Source of the DNA: Flavobacterium sp. UMI-01
Lineage (GTDB): Bacteria; Bacteroidota; Bacteroidia; Flavobacteriales; Flavobacteriaceae
Direction: 5' to 3'
DNA: 64,000 nt
Assembly (NCBI RefSeq): GCF_019656315.1
Contig: NZ_BPLU01000001.1
Location: 124,001-188,000, forward strand
The position numbers were made by a program, and so were the translations under genes. Under the pieces are notes generated by a model. The model was given only the letters and a program-made list of their open reading frames with translations, made no database searches and was not told where the DNA came from. Every line of letters begins with the position of its first letter. Positions within the stretch are counted from its first letter, which is position 1. This document shows positions 10,642-20,834 of this stretch, in pieces.

Positions 10642-11910
10642 ATGTCAAAAACAGCTATATTAGAAATCGATGGCAAAAAGTATGAGTTTCCTATTTTTAA
10701 AGGGAGTGAAAACGAAGAAGCTATTGATATTAAGAAATTAAGAGATTTAACAGGATTGGTTACTCTAGATCCAGGGTATAAAAATTCAGGTTCATGTACC
10801 AGTGAAATTACGTTCTTAGATGGAGAACTAGGTATTTTGCGTTACAGAGGGTATGCAATTGAAGATTTGGCTGAAAATGCTACCTTTCTAGAAGTTTCTT
10901 ATTTGCTGATTTTTGGTAGAAAACCAACGGCTGCTGAATTAGAAAAATTTGAAAACGATATTCGCAAATATACCCTTGTAAACGAGGAAATGAAGAGTAT
11001 TTTGGATGGTTTCCCTAAAACGGCACATCCAATGGGTATATTGGCTGCCTTGACTAGTGCCTTGACTTCTTTTAACCCTAAATCAGTAGATGTAGAGAAT
11101 GAAAAAGATGTGTACTGTGCTGTATGTAAAACAATGGGGAAATTCTTAGTTATTGCAACTTGGACTTTTAGAAAAAATATGGGTTATCCTTTGAATTATT
11201 ATGATAATACAAAAGGATATGTTGAAAACTTCATGCGATTGATGTTTGAAATCCCAACGGAACCTTACAAAGTTAGCCAAACAGTAATTGATGCTTTAGA
11301 TAAATTATTTATACTTCATGCTGATCACGAACAAAACTGCTCTACTTCAACAGTAAGAATGGTGGGTTCTTCTCATGCAGGTTTGTTTGCTTCGATTTCT
11401 GCAGGTGTTTCTGCGCTTTGGGGGCCTTTACATGGAGGTGCTAATCAAGCTGTACTTGAAATGCTAGAGGAAATCCACAACAACGGTGGTGATACTGAAA
11501 AATATTTAGCCAAAGCAAAAGACAAAGCTGATCCTTTCAGATTGATGGGCTTTGGACATAGAGTTTATAAAAACTTTGATCCACGTGCTAAAATCATCAA
11601 AAAAGCAGCTAATGAAGTATTGGCTACTTTAGGTGTAGAAGATCCAATCTTAGATATTGCAAGAAAATTAGAAGCAGCTGCTTTAGAAGACGAGTATTTC
11701 AAAGCGAGAAACTTGTATCCTAATGTAGATTTTTACTCTGGAATTATCTACAGAGCTTTAGGAATTCCAACAGATATGTTTACGGTAATGTTTGCTATCG
11801 GAAGATTGCCAGGTTGGATTGCGCAATGGAAAGAAATGCGTGAGAACAAAGAGCCAATTGGAAGACCAAGACAAATTTATACAGGTTCTCCTTTAAGAGA
11901 ATTTAAATAA
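10642..11910 (+). CDS. gltA: Citrate synthase
   Basis: Citrate synthase condenses oxaloacetate and acetyl-CoA at the entry to the TCA cycle. The 422-residue product resembles the hexameric Gram-negative type: an N-terminal beta domain (SKTAILEIDGKKYEFPI), then catalytic residues in LHADHEQNCSTSTVR, GPLHGGANQAVLEML and GFGHRVYKNFDPRAK. The frame is open from an ATG at 10603, but that codon overlaps the predicted -7 box; the ATG at 10642 gives the family N-terminus. A terminator follows. Confidence 0.97.
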   Translation: MSKTAILEIDGKKYEFPIFKGSENEEAIDIKKLRDLTGLVTLDPGYKNSGSCTSEITFLDGELGILRYRGYAIEDLAENATFLEVSYLLIFGRKPTAAELEKFENDIRKYTLVNEEMKSILDGFPKTAHPMGILAALTSALTSFNPKSVDVENEKDVYCAVCKTMGKFLVIATWTFRKNMGYPLNYYDNTKGYVENFMRLMFEIPTEPYKVSQTVIDALDKLFILHADHEQNCSTSTVRMVGSSHAGLFASISAGVSALWGPLHGGANQAVLEMLEEIHNNGGDTEKYLAKAKDKADPFRLMGFGHRVYKNFDPRAKIIKKAANEVLATLGVEDPILDIARKLEAAALEDEYFKARNLYPNVDFYSGIIYRALGIPTDMFTVMFAIGRLPGWIAQWKEMRENKEPIGRPRQIYTGSPLREFK

Positions 11911-11928
11911 GATATACTAGTTCCTAAT

Positions 11929-11960
11929 AAAGCTTCACTGTAAGGTGAGGCTTTTTTTTT
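11929..11960 (+). terminator. Rho-independent terminator after gltA
   Basis: A 10-bp stem with one G-T pair, AAAGCTTCAC (11929-11938) with GTGAGGCTTT (11945-11954), encloses a 6-base loop and runs into nine T residues. The T tract abuts the -7 box of the next unit. Confidence 0.85.
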
Positions 11961-11967
11961 ACCTTTG
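11960..11967 (+). promoter_or_regulatory. Probable -7 promoter box for the amidinotransferase-ctlX unit
   Basis: TACCTTTG matches TAnnTTTG and lies 17 bases before the ATG at 11985. It overlaps the last T of the gltA terminator, so its -33 region would fall inside the terminator hairpin. No TTG is evident there. Confidence 0.45.
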
Positions 11968-11984
11968 TTTAAAGCATGTAATAG

Positions 11985-12899
11985 ATGATACAATTAAATG
12001 TAAATAATGAAACGTCTCGTTTGAGAGCGGTGATTTTAGGTATAGCCTATAGCAATGGGTCTACCCCAACAGCTGAGGAAGCGTATGATCCAAAATCATT
12101 AGAACACATCTTAAAAGGAACTTATCCTGTAGAAAGAGATATGGTTTTTGAGATGGAGGCGTTTGAAAAAGTGCTTCTCAAATATGATGTAAAAGTATAT
12201 AGACCACAACTGATTGAAAACTACAATCAGATTTTTACCCGTGATATAGGATTTGTTATTGATGATGTTTTTATTAAATCAAATATTTTACCTGAAAGAG
12301 AGCATGAGTTGGATGCTATTCAGTATATTATAGAGCAGTTTGATCCTCAAAAAGTTGTTCGTCCTCCAGTTGAAGTGCATATTGAAGGGGGAGATGTAAT
12401 GTTGTGGGGTGATTATATTTTTATTGGAACCTATAAAGGGAGTGATTATGAAAATTATATCACGGCCCGCACTAATAAGCAAGGAGTTGAATACATCAAG
12501 AATTTGTTTCCACACAAGATTGTAAAGGAATTTGATTTGATTAAATCCAAGATTGAAGCGCGTGATAATGCTTTGCATCTGGACTGCTGTTTTCAGCCAG
12601 TGGGAAAGGACAAAGGAATTATTTATAAAAGAGGCTTTAGAGAAGAAGCAGACTATATGTATTTGGTAGCCTTATTTGGAAAAGAGAATTTGTTTCATTT
12701 GAAACGAAATGAAATGTATGAGATGAATTCAAATGTTTTTTCGATAGATACCAATGTAGTTGTTTCTGAAAAGAAATTTAAAAGATTGAATAAATGGTTG
12801 AGAGGACATGGTTTTATTGTAGAAGAAGTACCGTATGCCGAAATTGCAAAACAAGAAGGATTGTTGCGTTGTTCGACTTTGCCTTTAATTAGAGATTAA
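11985..12899 (+). CDS. Amidinotransferase / dimethylargininase-like pentein hydrolase
   Basis: This 304-residue protein belongs to the pentein (guanidine-group modifying) superfamily, which includes arginine deiminase, DDAH and glycine amidinotransferase. The catalytic pattern is visible: HIEGGD at residues 132-137, His198 in NALHLD, and a Cys near the C-terminus (Cys296 in LLRCSTLPL). It probably hydrolyses or transfers a guanidino group from an arginine-related substrate, but the exact substrate cannot be read from sequence. It is followed 10 bases later by a second pentein gene, so the two probably act together in arginine or citrulline metabolism. Confidence 0.85.
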   Translation: MIQLNVNNETSRLRAVILGIAYSNGSTPTAEEAYDPKSLEHILKGTYPVERDMVFEMEAFEKVLLKYDVKVYRPQLIENYNQIFTRDIGFVIDDVFIKSNILPEREHELDAIQYIIEQFDPQKVVRPPVEVHIEGGDVMLWGDYIFIGTYKGSDYENYITARTNKQGVEYIKNLFPHKIVKEFDLIKSKIEARDNALHLDCCFQPVGKDKGIIYKRGFREEADYMYLVALFGKENLFHLKRNEMYEMNSNVFSIDTNVVVSEKKFKRLNKWLRGHGFIVEEVPYAEIAKQEGLLRCSTLPLIRD

Positions 12900-12909
12900 A
12901 ATAAAGAGG

Positions 12910-13848
12910 ATGAAACAAATAACTAATACCGTATTGATGATTCGTCCGGTGGCATTCCGAATGAACGAACAAACAGCGGTTAATAATTATTATCAAAAAG
13001 TGATTGAAGGATTGTTGCCTGCAACCGTAAATGCCAAAGCGCAGCAAGAATTTGATGCATTGGTGACCAAGCTTAGAGGTGTGGGGGTCAATGTAATTGT
13101 AGTAGAGGATACTGAAACGCCCAATACGCCGGATAGTATTTTTCCAAACAATTGGATTTCTTTTCATCATAATGGTGACGTGGTGTTTTATCCCATGTTT
13201 GCCGAAAATAGAAGATTAGAGCGTAGAGAGGATATTTTGGATATCATAGAAGCTGAAGGATTTGTTATCGAAAATTGTGTGGATTATTCTTCGGCTGAGG
13301 AAGACAATTTGTTTTTAGAAGGTACTGGGAGCCTTGTTTTGGATAGAGACAATGAAAAAGCCTATTGTGCCCTTTCTCCAAGAGCCAGTGAAGAGTTGTT
13401 AATAGAGTTTTGTGAGGATTTTGATTGTGCGCCTGTCATTTTTGAAGCCTTTCAAACCGTGGGACAGGAGAGAAAATTGATTTATCATACGAATGTGATG
13501 CTGTCAATAGGAAGTACTTTTGCAGTGCTATGCTCGGAAGCTATTGATGATAAACAAGAACGCAAAATGGTGGTTGAAAATCTCAAAGCAGATGACAAAG
13601 AAATAATATATATAACGGAAAAACAATTGAATAGTTTTGCGGGAAATATGTTAGAGGTACTGGGTGCTGGAAACAAAAAATATTTGGTTATGAGTACGGC
13701 AGCTTTTGAGTCTTTAACAGCCAAGCAAAAAGAACAACTCGAAAAACATGCGACAATCTTGCATTCGAACTTAGATACGATTGAAGCTTGTGGAGGAGGA
13801 AGTGCACGATGCATGCTGGCGGAAGTGTTCTTAGAAAAAAGACCATAA
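12910..13848 (+). CDS. ctlX: CtlX-like citrulline/arginine pentein hydrolase
   Basis: This 312-residue protein has the pentein catalytic triad layout: Glu137 in LEGTGS, His193 in YHTNV and Cys301 in GGGSARCML. It also has the PDSIFPNNWIS motif (residues 74-84) typical of CtlX-type proteins, which are linked to citrulline utilisation. It starts 10 bases after the previous amidinotransferase-like gene, probably in one mRNA. The family name is well supported; the actual substrate is inference. Confidence 0.85.
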   Translation: MKQITNTVLMIRPVAFRMNEQTAVNNYYQKVIEGLLPATVNAKAQQEFDALVTKLRGVGVNVIVVEDTETPNTPDSIFPNNWISFHHNGDVVFYPMFAENRRLERREDILDIIEAEGFVIENCVDYSSAEEDNLFLEGTGSLVLDRDNEKAYCALSPRASEELLIEFCEDFDCAPVIFEAFQTVGQERKLIYHTNVMLSIGSTFAVLCSEAIDDKQERKMVVENLKADDKEIIYITEKQLNSFAGNMLEVLGAGNKKYLVMSTAAFESLTAKQKEQLEKHATILHSNLDTIEACGGGSARCMLAEVFLEKRP

Positions 13849-13901
13849 ATAAGCGTTTGCATTTAGAGAATGTGTTTCCAAATTTCAAGCCTGAAAAGCT
13901 T

Positions 13902-13909
13902 TACTTTTG
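13902..13909 (+). promoter_or_regulatory. Probable -7 promoter box for the CoA-binding protein gene
   Basis: TACTTTTG matches TAnnTTTG and lies 17 bases before the ATG at 13927. The in-frame ATG at 13870 lies upstream of this box, which supports the shorter start. No -33 TTG at normal spacing. Confidence 0.45.
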
Positions 13910-13926
13910 TAAAACAGAAAAAAAAC

Positions 13927-14292
13927 ATGAAAAATAAAAAAACAGTAATATTAGGCGCGTCAACCAAAGTCGAAAGAGCATCATATAAGGCCATTCATAA
14001 TTTAGTGAACAAAGGTCATTCGGTATTAGCTATTGGGCAAAATGCGGGTGAGGTAGCGGGAGTAAAGATTCAAACCAAAGCGATACCCTTAAAAAATGTG
14101 GATACTATTAGCTTGTATTTGAATGCATTGCGTCAGCGAGAGTATTACAATTATATCATTGAAGCCAATCCCAAACGCGTGATTTTTAATCCAGGTGCCG
14201 AAAATCCAGAATTGTCACAACTTTTGGAGTTAAATAATATTAAGTCTGAACGAGCGTGTACTTTGGTATTATTAGCTACAAATCAATACTAA
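13927..14292 (+). CDS. CoA-binding domain protein (YccU-like Rossmann fold)
   Basis: The 121-residue product begins MKNKKTVILGASTKVERASY, with a nucleotide-binding turn, and contains KRVIFNPGAENPEL (about 78-91), a pattern found in small CoA_binding_2 proteins related to the N-terminal domain of succinyl-CoA synthetase alpha. No catalytic function is known for such stand-alone proteins; binding of CoA is inferred. The frame is open from 13870 but the predicted promoter and family length favour the ATG at 13927. Confidence 0.8.
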   Translation: MKNKKTVILGASTKVERASYKAIHNLVNKGHSVLAIGQNAGEVAGVKIQTKAIPLKNVDTISLYLNALRQREYYNYIIEANPKRVIFNPGAENPELSQLLELNNIKSERACTLVLLATNQY

Positions 14293-14296
14293 TCCT

Positions 14297-14304
14297 TATT
14301 TTTG
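14297..14304 (+). promoter_or_regulatory. Possible -7 promoter box for recR
   Basis: TATTTTTG matches TAnnTTTG and lies 38 bases before the recR ATG. A TTTG at 14262-14265 is too far away (31 bases) to be a normal -33 element, so this is tentative. Confidence 0.4.
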
Positions 14305-14342
14305 CAAACACTCCATTGGGTTTCTAGTGGTCTATCTTTCTT

Positions 14343-14963
14343 ATGGAATTTTCATCAAAATTAATAGAAAAAGCTGTCAATGAAATTGCACAATTGCCAG
14401 GAATTGGCAGGCGTTCTGCTTTGCGATTGGCATTGCATTTGTTGAAACAGCCCAAGGAACAAACCGAGTTTTTGTCTCAAGCTTTGGTAAAGATGCGAAC
14501 GGAAATCAAATATTGTCAAAGCTGTCATAATATTTCGGATAGTGAAATTTGTGAAATTTGCGACAATCCCAAAAGGAATAAAGGGTTGATTTGTGTGGTT
14601 GAAGATATTCGCGATGTGATGGCTATCGAAGGAACGGGGCAATATAAAGGAGTTTATCATGTTTTAGGAGGGAAGATTTCACCCATCGAAGGAGTGGGGC
14701 CTAGCCAATTGAAGATTAGTTCGCTGGTAGAAAAAGTGCAATCGGGGAAAGTAGATGAAATTATTTTTGCATTGAGTTCTACGATGGAAGGGGATACGAC
14801 AAATTTTTATATTTACAAACAAATTGCCGATTCAGGAGTGGAAATGTCCACCATTGCCCGAGGTATTGCGGTAGGCGATGAATTAGAATATGCCGATGAA
14901 GTCACCCTTGGGAGAAGCATCGTGCATAGAATTCCATTTGAGAAATCCTTTAAGAGTAATTAA
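14343..14963 (+). CDS. recR: Recombination protein RecR
   Basis: RecR works with RecF and RecO to load RecA on gapped DNA. The 206-residue protein has a helix-hairpin-helix ([17 protein letters not shown], residues 18-34), a zinc finger with Cys58, Cys61, Cys70 and Cys73, and a Toprim domain starting near residue 81 ([19 protein letters not shown]). The C-terminal Walker-like [13 protein letters not shown] is present. Length is normal for the family. It is the last housekeeping gene before the polysaccharide locus. Confidence 0.97.
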   Translation: MEFSSKLIEKAVNEIAQLPGIGRRSALRLALHLLKQPKEQTEFLSQALVKMRTEIKYCQSCHNISDSEICEICDNPKRNKGLICVVEDIRDVMAIEGTGQYKGVYHVLGGKISPIEGVGPSQLKISSLVEKVQSGKVDEIIFALSSTMEGDTTNFYIYKQIADSGVEMSTIARGIAVGDELEYADEVTLGRSIVHRIPFEKSFKSN

Positions 14964-15007
14964 TTGGATTTTAAGAAAATCAAATTTAATATAGTAAATG
15001 AAAAAGC

Positions 15008-15015
15008 TATATTTG
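15008..15015 (+). promoter_or_regulatory. Probable -7 promoter box opening the polysaccharide locus
   Basis: TATATTTG is a full match to TAnnTTTG and lies 17 bases before the wza ATG. Upstream, 14965-14985 can form a small A/T hairpin that may be the end of recR transcription. No -33 TTG at the normal distance. Confidence 0.5.
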
Positions 15016-15032
15016 TTGTCTAAAATGAAAAA

Positions 15033-15821
15033 ATGAAGAAGTATATTTTCTTTTTATTCTTGACACTATCGGTGTTGCTTACCTCATGTATTTCTACACA
15101 TGATTTAATTTATTTGCAAAATAAAGAAGGAGACAAGGCAGCATCCACAATTGCAGCCGTTGCAGCCAAGCCTTACAGAGTGCAAGTCAATGATGTAATG
15201 AGTATCAGTATTAAAACTATTGACCCAAAATTAGTTGCTATTTTTAGTACTGTAAATGAAGGAGAAGTGGGAAAGTCACCTACTGGTTTGTATTTTGATG
15301 GCTATACCGTGGATGACCATGGGAATATTAGAATTCCTATCTTGGGTGAAGTTAATGTTATTGGTTTTACATTGGATGAAATTCGCCAAAAAATAGAAAA
15401 ACAATTACTAGCAGATTATTTTAAAAAAGAAGCCAATGTATTTGTTACGGTAAAATTGGCAGGATTCAAATACACTATCAATGGGGAAGTGGGTAGTACA
15501 GGAACCAAGACTTTATTTCAGGATACAGTGACCATTATGGAAGCTATTGCAAACTCCGGAGACATAACAGTAACAGGTGACAGAAAAGCCGTAACCATTA
15601 TCAGGCAGACTCCTACTGGTACTCAAATGCACGATATCGATTTGACCAATAGAAATGTCATGCAATCACCGTATTACCATTTGCAACCCAATGATTATAT
15701 TTATGTGAAACCATTGAAGCAAAAGACCTGGGGGACAGGAAAAACAGGGTTAGAATCGCTAAGTACCTTCATCACTTTGTTGTCATTGGCAACGACGACA
15801 TTTTTTCTGTTAACCAAATAA
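15033..15821 (+). CDS. Wza-type polysaccharide export outer-membrane lipoprotein
   Basis: This 262-residue protein has a lipoprotein signal peptide with lipobox LLTSC (Cys19), a polysaccharide-export (PES) domain starting with YRVQVNDVMSISIKTIDPKL (about 49-68), and an SLBB-type segment with FKYTINGEVGSTGTKTLFQD (about 146-165). It ends in a hydrophobic helix (LSTFITLLSLATTTFFLLT) that could span the outer membrane, as in Wza. It is followed 15 bases later by a Wzc-type kinase, its usual partner. A short leader between ATG codons in other frames (15025) is not used. Confidence 0.92.
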   Translation: MKKYIFFLFLTLSVLLTSCISTHDLIYLQNKEGDKAASTIAAVAAKPYRVQVNDVMSISIKTIDPKLVAIFSTVNEGEVGKSPTGLYFDGYTVDDHGNIRIPILGEVNVIGFTLDEIRQKIEKQLLADYFKKEANVFVTVKLAGFKYTINGEVGSTGTKTLFQDTVTIMEAIANSGDITVTGDRKAVTIIRQTPTGTQMHDIDLTNRNVMQSPYYHLQPNDYIYVKPLKQKTWGTGKTGLESLSTFITLLSLATTTFFLLTK

Positions 15822-15836
15822 AAGCGCGTTAGACGA

Positions 15837-18311
15837 ATGTTAGATATAAAAGATTTTTCCATATTTGAAAACCAAGTCAGTTTTGACTTCAAAGGGTTTT
15901 TAATTAAAATAGGAAGCTATTGGAAATGGTTTTTGATCAGTTTGATTATCACTTTTACCATTGCCTATCAAGTCAACATTCGAAAGGAAAAAATTTACGG
16001 CATGGAAACGCTTATTTCGGTTAAGGAAGAAAGCAATCCCTTGTTTACCTCTAATACCAGTTTGGTTTTTAATTGGGGTGGAATTTCAGACCAAGTAAGT
16101 ACAATTTCTACCATATTCCAATCCCGTTCTCACAATGAATTGGTGGTCGAAAAATTACAATTTTATATCGATTATTTGGTACAAGGCAAATACAATTTGA
16201 CAGACGCCTACGGTGCGGTGCCTTTTTATGTAACCATTGATAAAACCAAAGGACAAGTTGTTAATACTCTTATTGGAATTAAATTTATAAGTGAAACGGA
16301 ATATGAAATTAGGATTCCATTTACTTCCAATTCTGTAAGTATCGTGTCCTATGCGGATAATTTTTATAGTAGTACTGCTGTGGTACCCGGAGAGTTTGTC
16401 AAGAGATATAAAGTGGGTACGCCTGTTAACTTACCCTTTTTAAATTGGAAATTACACATCAAAGACAAGCCTGGTTTTTACAAAGGGAATGAATATTTTG
16501 TAAAATTTAATGATTTTGATGGTACCGTTTCGAGGTACAAAGGGGTCAATGTAAGAGTGGATGATAGAGCAGGTTCTATCATCACATTGAGTATGCAAGG
16601 TCCCAATAAGGCGCGAATGGTGGATTACTTGAATGCTACGGTAAAAGTATTAATCAAAAGACAATTGGACGAAAAAAATCAATTTGCTACCAATACCATT
16701 AGTTTTATAGATAGTACGTTAGTGGCAATGGAAGCGCAATTGAGAGAGACAGGAGACGAATTAAAGTCATTCCGAAAAAGTAAAAATATCTACGACATTG
16801 AAGCTGGTGGCGAAAAATTTACGGATAAAATCTTTGAGTTTGATGTGCAGAAAGATGAAATCGCTCGAAAATTAGCCTATTACAATTCCTTAAAAACATA
16901 CTTAAAAAACAGTGTTGATTATTCTAAGCTTCCAGCTCCTTCGGTTGCAGGGATTGATGACCCCAATATTGTGAGTAATATTTCTAAATTAATAGCGCTC
17001 TCTACACAACGCTCTGAAATGGCGTATGCTGTGAAAAGTGATAAGATTTTCAAAGATTTTGATATACAAATGGATGCCATTAAAAATGTCATTTTAGAGA
17101 ATATTGCAACCGCTAAAACCGCTTTACAATACGATTTGTCACTGATAAATAATAAAATAAATCAGGCTGAGAACACGATTAAAAAACTTCCTGAAGACCA
17201 ACAAGAACTCATAAAAATCAAGCGTAAGTACGATTTAAGTGACAATATATACAGTACGTTTTTGCAAAAAAGGAGTGAGGCAGATATTGTTAAAGCGGCA
17301 AACTTATCCGACATCCATTTTATTGACCCAGCCAAAGATATCGGCGGAGGATTGATAGGACCGAGAACATCAGTGAATTATGTTTTGGCCTTATTTTTAG
17401 GGATTTTATTTCCATTGATTTTTGTCTTCACAATTTTCTTCATAAACAATGCGATACAAAATACAGACGACATTAGTACTTTGACACAAATACCATTGAT
17501 TGGAGTAGTCGGGCTTAATAAAGCTGCTTCTGATTTGGCTGTTTTTGAAAAGCCAAAATCGGCCTTATCTGAATCTTTTAGAGCCATTCGGTCTTCTTTA
17601 CAATTTTTATATAAACAGCAAAATGTAGATGGAGCGAAAACCTTGATGATTACTTCTTCGGTCAGTGGTGAAGGGAAAACGTTTTGCTCAGTAAATATTG
17701 CCACCGTTTTTGCCTTGAGCGAAAAGAAAACCGTGATTGTAGGTCTCGATTTGCGGAAACCCAAATTGTCTGATGAATTTCAATTGGTTAATGAAGTGGG
17801 TGTTGTCAATTATTTAATTAACCAAAAAGGAGTGGATGAAATTATTAATAAGACACACATTCCCTATTTGGATGTTATTTTATCAGGTCCTATTCCGCCA
17901 AATCCTTCTGAATTGATTTTGAGCGATCAAATGGGGGAATTAATGAAAGAGTTAAAAGGAAAATACGACTACATTATACTTGATACACCTCCAGTAGGAC
18001 TGGTTTCAGATGCTTTGGAATTGTCTGAATTTGTTGATGTTACGTTGTATATTGTACGTCAAAATTTCACCAAAAAAGAAATGATAACGTTGTTAAACAA
18101 TAGAGTTAAGCGTAAAGAATTATCTAATACTAGTATCATTTTTAATGGTTTTGAAAACAAAGCGAAATATGGTTCAGCCTATGGCTACGGTTATGGCTAT
18201 GGTTACGGCTATGGTTATGGTACCTATGCCAATGGGTATCATGAAGAGGAAGGAGCTAAAGGTTGGTTTCAAAAAATAATACGTCCTTTTAGAAAAAGCA
18301 AAAAAAGTTAA
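15837..18311 (+). CDS. Wzc-type tyrosine autokinase (BY-kinase) / chain-length regulator
   Basis: The 824-residue inner-membrane protein combines a Wzz-like periplasmic part bounded by two membrane segments (about residues 29-48 and 514-534) with a cytosolic BY-kinase. Walker A is [10 protein letters not shown] (near residues 606-615), Walker A' is VGLDLRKPK, and Walker B is [10 protein letters not shown]. The C-terminus carries a Tyr/Gly repeat (about residues 778-802) with at least ten tyrosines, the expected autophosphorylation cluster. It should drive and regulate polymerisation and export with the Wza lipoprotein just upstream; the PHP phosphatase at 48312-49052 is the likely opposing enzyme. 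Confidence 0.95.
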   Translation: MLDIKDFSIFENQVSFDFKGFLIKIGSYWKWFLISLIITFTIAYQVNIRKEKIYGMETLISVKEESNPLFTSNTSLVFNWGGISDQVSTISTIFQSRSHNELVVEKLQFYIDYLVQGKYNLTDAYGAVPFYVTIDKTKGQVVNTLIGIKFISETEYEIRIPFTSNSVSIVSYADNFYSSTAVVPGEFVKRYKVGTPVNLPFLNWKLHIKDKPGFYKGNEYFVKFNDFDGTVSRYKGVNVRVDDRAGSIITLSMQGPNKARMVDYLNATVKVLIKRQLDEKNQFATNTISFIDSTLVAMEAQLRETGDELKSFRKSKNIYDIEAGGEKFTDKIFEFDVQKDEIARKLAYYNSLKTYLKNSVDYSKLPAPSVAGIDDPNIVSNISKLIALSTQRSEMAYAVKSDKIFKDFDIQMDAIKNVILENIATAKTALQYDLSLINNKINQAENTIKKLPEDQQELIKIKRKYDLSDNIYSTFLQKRSEADIVKAANLSDIHFIDPAKDIGGGLIGPRTSVNYVLALFLGILFPLIFVFTIFFINNAIQNTDDISTLTQIPLIGVVGLNKAASDLAVFEKPKSALSESFRAIRSSLQFLYKQQNVDGAKTLMITSSVSGEGKTFCSVNIATVFALSEKKTVIVGLDLRKPKLSDEFQLVNEVGVVNYLINQKGVDEIINKTHIPYLDVILSGPIPPNPSELILSDQMGELMKELKGKYDYIILDTPPVGLVSDALELSEFVDVTLYIVRQNFTKKEMITLLNNRVKRKELSNTSIIFNGFENKAKYGSAYGYGYGYGYGYGYGTYANGYHEEEGAKGWFQKIIRPFRKSKKS
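18183..18218 (+). repeat. Hexanucleotide GGYTAY repeat in the kinase tyrosine tail
   Basis: Six tandem copies of GG(C/T)TA(C/T) encode alternating Gly-Tyr. The third positions vary, so the amino-acid pattern rather than the DNA seems to be selected. The unit is a multiple of three, so gain or loss of copies would change the number of tyrosines without a frameshift. Confidence 0.85.
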
Positions 18312-18315
18312 GACA

Positions 18316-19305
18316 ATGAGTGCAGAAGTTGTGGGTGTAAAAACCATATTGGTAACAGGTGGGGCAGGCTTTATTGGGTCTAATTTATGTGAGTACTTTT
18401 TGGGAAAAGGGTACAAGGTGGTTTGTTTGGATAATTTTTCTACGGGACATTACCACAACTTGGCTGCTTTTGAAAAAGAAGATAATTTTCGATTAATAGA
18501 AGGAGATATTAGAAATAGTGAAGATTGCCAACAAGCCGTTGCAGGTGTCGATTATGTGTTGCATCAAGCGGCCTTGGGGTCAGTGCCTCGTTCTATTAAA
18601 GATCCTGTTACGACTAACGAGGTGAATGTAACAGGATTTATCAATATGCTTGTAGCAGCACGCGATGCCAAGGTTAAACGATTTATTTATGCGGCTAGTT
18701 CCTCCACCTATGGGGACTCTAAGGGATTGCCAAAAGTAGAGGAGGTCATTGGGAAACCGCTTTCTCCTTATGCGATTACGAAATATGTAAACGAACTCTA
18801 TGCTGAGATTTTTGGCAAGACATACGGAATGGAAACCATTGGTTTGCGATATTTTAATGTATTTGGAAGAAAACAAGATCCTAACGGGGCTTATGCGGCG
18901 GTCATTCCCAAGTTTGTGATGCAATTGATGCAGTTAAACTCACCAGTTATTAACGGAGATGGAGCGTATTCCCGTGATTTTACCTATATCGATAATGTAA
19001 TTCAAATGAATGAATTGGCCTTGTTAACCACTCATCCTTTGGCATTGAACACTGTTTTTAATACCGCTTATGGAGACCGAAACACCTTGAATGATTTAGT
19101 ACATTATTTGAAAAAATATTTAGCCAAGTACAATCCTGAAATTGCTAAGGTACCTATTGAATATGGCCCTAATCGTATGGGTGATATTCCGCATTCGTTG
19201 GCCAGTATTGATAAAGCTAAAGAAATATTAGGATATCGGCCGCGTTATTCGTTGCAAGAAGGTTTGGAAGAGGCGGTGGCTTGGTATTGGAAAAATTTGC
19301 AATAA
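18316..19305 (+). CDS. UDP-N-acetylglucosamine 4-epimerase, WbpP/TviC-like
   Basis: This 329-residue extended SDR has the NAD-binding GGAGFIGSN (about residues 15-23), the Ser/Thr site ASSSTYGD and the catalytic SPYAITKY (YxxxK). The segment [16 protein letters not shown] matches the WbpP/TviC group that epimerises UDP-GlcNAc or UDP-GlcNAcA at C4. It starts 5 bases after the kinase stop. Together with the TviB-like dehydrogenase at 22798 it could supply UDP-GalNAc or UDP-GalNAcA. Confidence 0.85.
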   Translation: MSAEVVGVKTILVTGGAGFIGSNLCEYFLGKGYKVVCLDNFSTGHYHNLAAFEKEDNFRLIEGDIRNSEDCQQAVAGVDYVLHQAALGSVPRSIKDPVTTNEVNVTGFINMLVAARDAKVKRFIYAASSSTYGDSKGLPKVEEVIGKPLSPYAITKYVNELYAEIFGKTYGMETIGLRYFNVFGRKQDPNGAYAAVIPKFVMQLMQLNSPVINGDGAYSRDFTYIDNVIQMNELALLTTHPLALNTVFNTAYGDRNTLNDLVHYLKKYLAKYNPEIAKVPIEYGPNRMGDIPHSLASIDKAKEILGYRPRYSLQEGLEEAVAWYWKNLQ

Positions 19306-19366
19306 TGGTGTTTCCAATAGCGTTAGAAAAACAATATAAAATTGAAAATTAATTTAGAAAATATAA

Positions 19367-20758
19367 ATGAAGGTTACTAAAATTTGTTGTATTGGTGCAG
19401 GATATGTAGGAGGGCCTACGATGGCAATTATTGCCCAAAAATGTCCACACATACAAGTGACAGTGGTGGATTTAAACGAGAACAGAATTGCGGCTTGGAA
19501 TGATAAGGATGTTACTAATATTCCCATTTATGAGCCAGGACTTTCTGAGATAGTAGCCGAGGCAAGAGGAAAAAATTTATTTTTTTCAACGAATGTGGAT
19601 CAAGCCATCGATGAAGCCGAATTGATTTTTATCTCGGTGAATACACCCACAAAAACGTTTGGTAAAGGGAAAGGGATGGCCGCTGATTTGAAATACATCG
19701 AATTGTGTGCAAGACAAATTGCGCGTGTGGCTAAAGACAATAAAATAGTAGTGGAAAAATCTACTTTGCCTGTAAGAACGGCAGAGGCTATCAAAAGTAT
19801 TTTGGATAATACAGGGAATGGAGTTCAATTTCAGATTTTGTCTAATCCTGAGTTTTTGGCTGAGGGTACTGCAGTAACTGATTTGCTATATCCGGACCGA
19901 ATTTTGATAGGGGGCGATACAACACCCGAAGGGCAAGAAGCCATTCAGTCTTTGGTGGATGTGTATGCCAATTGGGTGGATAAAGATAAAATTTTGACCA
20001 CTAATGTATGGTCATCTGAATTGTCAAAACTAACAGCAAATGCCTTTTTAGCACAACGTATTTCGTCGATTAATGCCATGTCAGAATTGTGTGAAAAGAC
20101 AGGGGCAGATGTAAATGAAGTCGCCAAAGCTATTGGTATGGATAGTAGAATTGGGCCTAAATTTTTGAAGGCATCGGTAGGATTTGGTGGTTCTTGTTTT
20201 CAAAAGGACATTCTCAATTTGGTCTATATTGCCAAAACCTACGGTTTGAATGAAGTAGCCGATTATTGGGAACAGGTCATTATTATGAATGATCATCAAA
20301 AAAGACGTTTTTCGAGTAAAATTGTGCAAACGCTTTACAATACCGTGGCAGACAAAAAAATTGCTTTTTTAGGATGGGCATTCAAAAAAGATACTAATGA
20401 CACTCGAGAATCGGCGGCGATATATGTGGCAGATGATTTAATTAATGAGCAAGCTCAGATTGCGGTATTTGATCCGAAAGTGGGAGCCGATAAAATTATA
20501 GCCGATTTAGACTATTTGGAAACGCGTTCTTCGAAAGAAAATAACGAAAAAGTGAGCGTTGAAGAGGATGCTTATGCAGCTTGTCATCAAGCACATGCCA
20601 TTGCGGTACTCACAGAATGGGATGAATTTACGACCTATGATTGGCATAAAATATACGAAGGGATGCAAAAACCTGCTTTTGTTTTTGATGGACGCAATGT
20701 GCTTAACCGAACTGAAATGGAACGTATTGGGTTTGTGTATCAATCGGTGGGTTCATGA
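19367..20758 (+). CDS. ugd: UDP-glucose 6-dehydrogenase (long, animal-like type)
   Basis: The 463-residue enzyme oxidises UDP-glucose to UDP-glucuronate. It has an N-terminal Rossmann motif [11 protein letters not shown] (about residues 8-18), [21 protein letters not shown], and the catalytic Cys in [15 protein letters not shown] (near residue 276). It also has a C-terminal UDP-binding domain with [16 protein letters not shown]. The length and the insert with [15 protein letters not shown] fit the eukaryote-like class of UGDH found in some Bacteroidota. Confidence 0.94.
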   Translation: MKVTKICCIGAGYVGGPTMAIIAQKCPHIQVTVVDLNENRIAAWNDKDVTNIPIYEPGLSEIVAEARGKNLFFSTNVDQAIDEAELIFISVNTPTKTFGKGKGMAADLKYIELCARQIARVAKDNKIVVEKSTLPVRTAEAIKSILDNTGNGVQFQILSNPEFLAEGTAVTDLLYPDRILIGGDTTPEGQEAIQSLVDVYANWVDKDKILTTNVWSSELSKLTANAFLAQRISSINAMSELCEKTGADVNEVAKAIGMDSRIGPKFLKASVGFGGSCFQKDILNLVYIAKTYGLNEVADYWEQVIIMNDHQKRRFSSKIVQTLYNTVADKKIAFLGWAFKKDTNDTRESAAIYVADDLINEQAQIAVFDPKVGADKIIADLDYLETRSSKENNEKVSVEEDAYAACHQAHAIAVLTEWDEFTTYDWHKIYEGMQKPAFVFDGRNVLNRTEMERIGFVYQSVGS

Positions 20759-20834
20759 TTAGCGACAGCGCACTAGGTAACCGTTGGATGTTCAGGGCAG
20801 TATGAGATAAATTAATTTTCAAGGTACAAAAGAG

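Noticed and set aside
13485..13888. Two antisense ORFs (125 and 66 residues) over the ctlX 3' end
   Set aside because: They are shadows of the ctlX frame, overlap each other, and show no recognisable features.
14964..14990. Terminator after recR
   Set aside because: A small hairpin GATTTT-AAG-AAAATC is visible, but there is no T run and the stem is only 6 bp of A/T-rich pairs.
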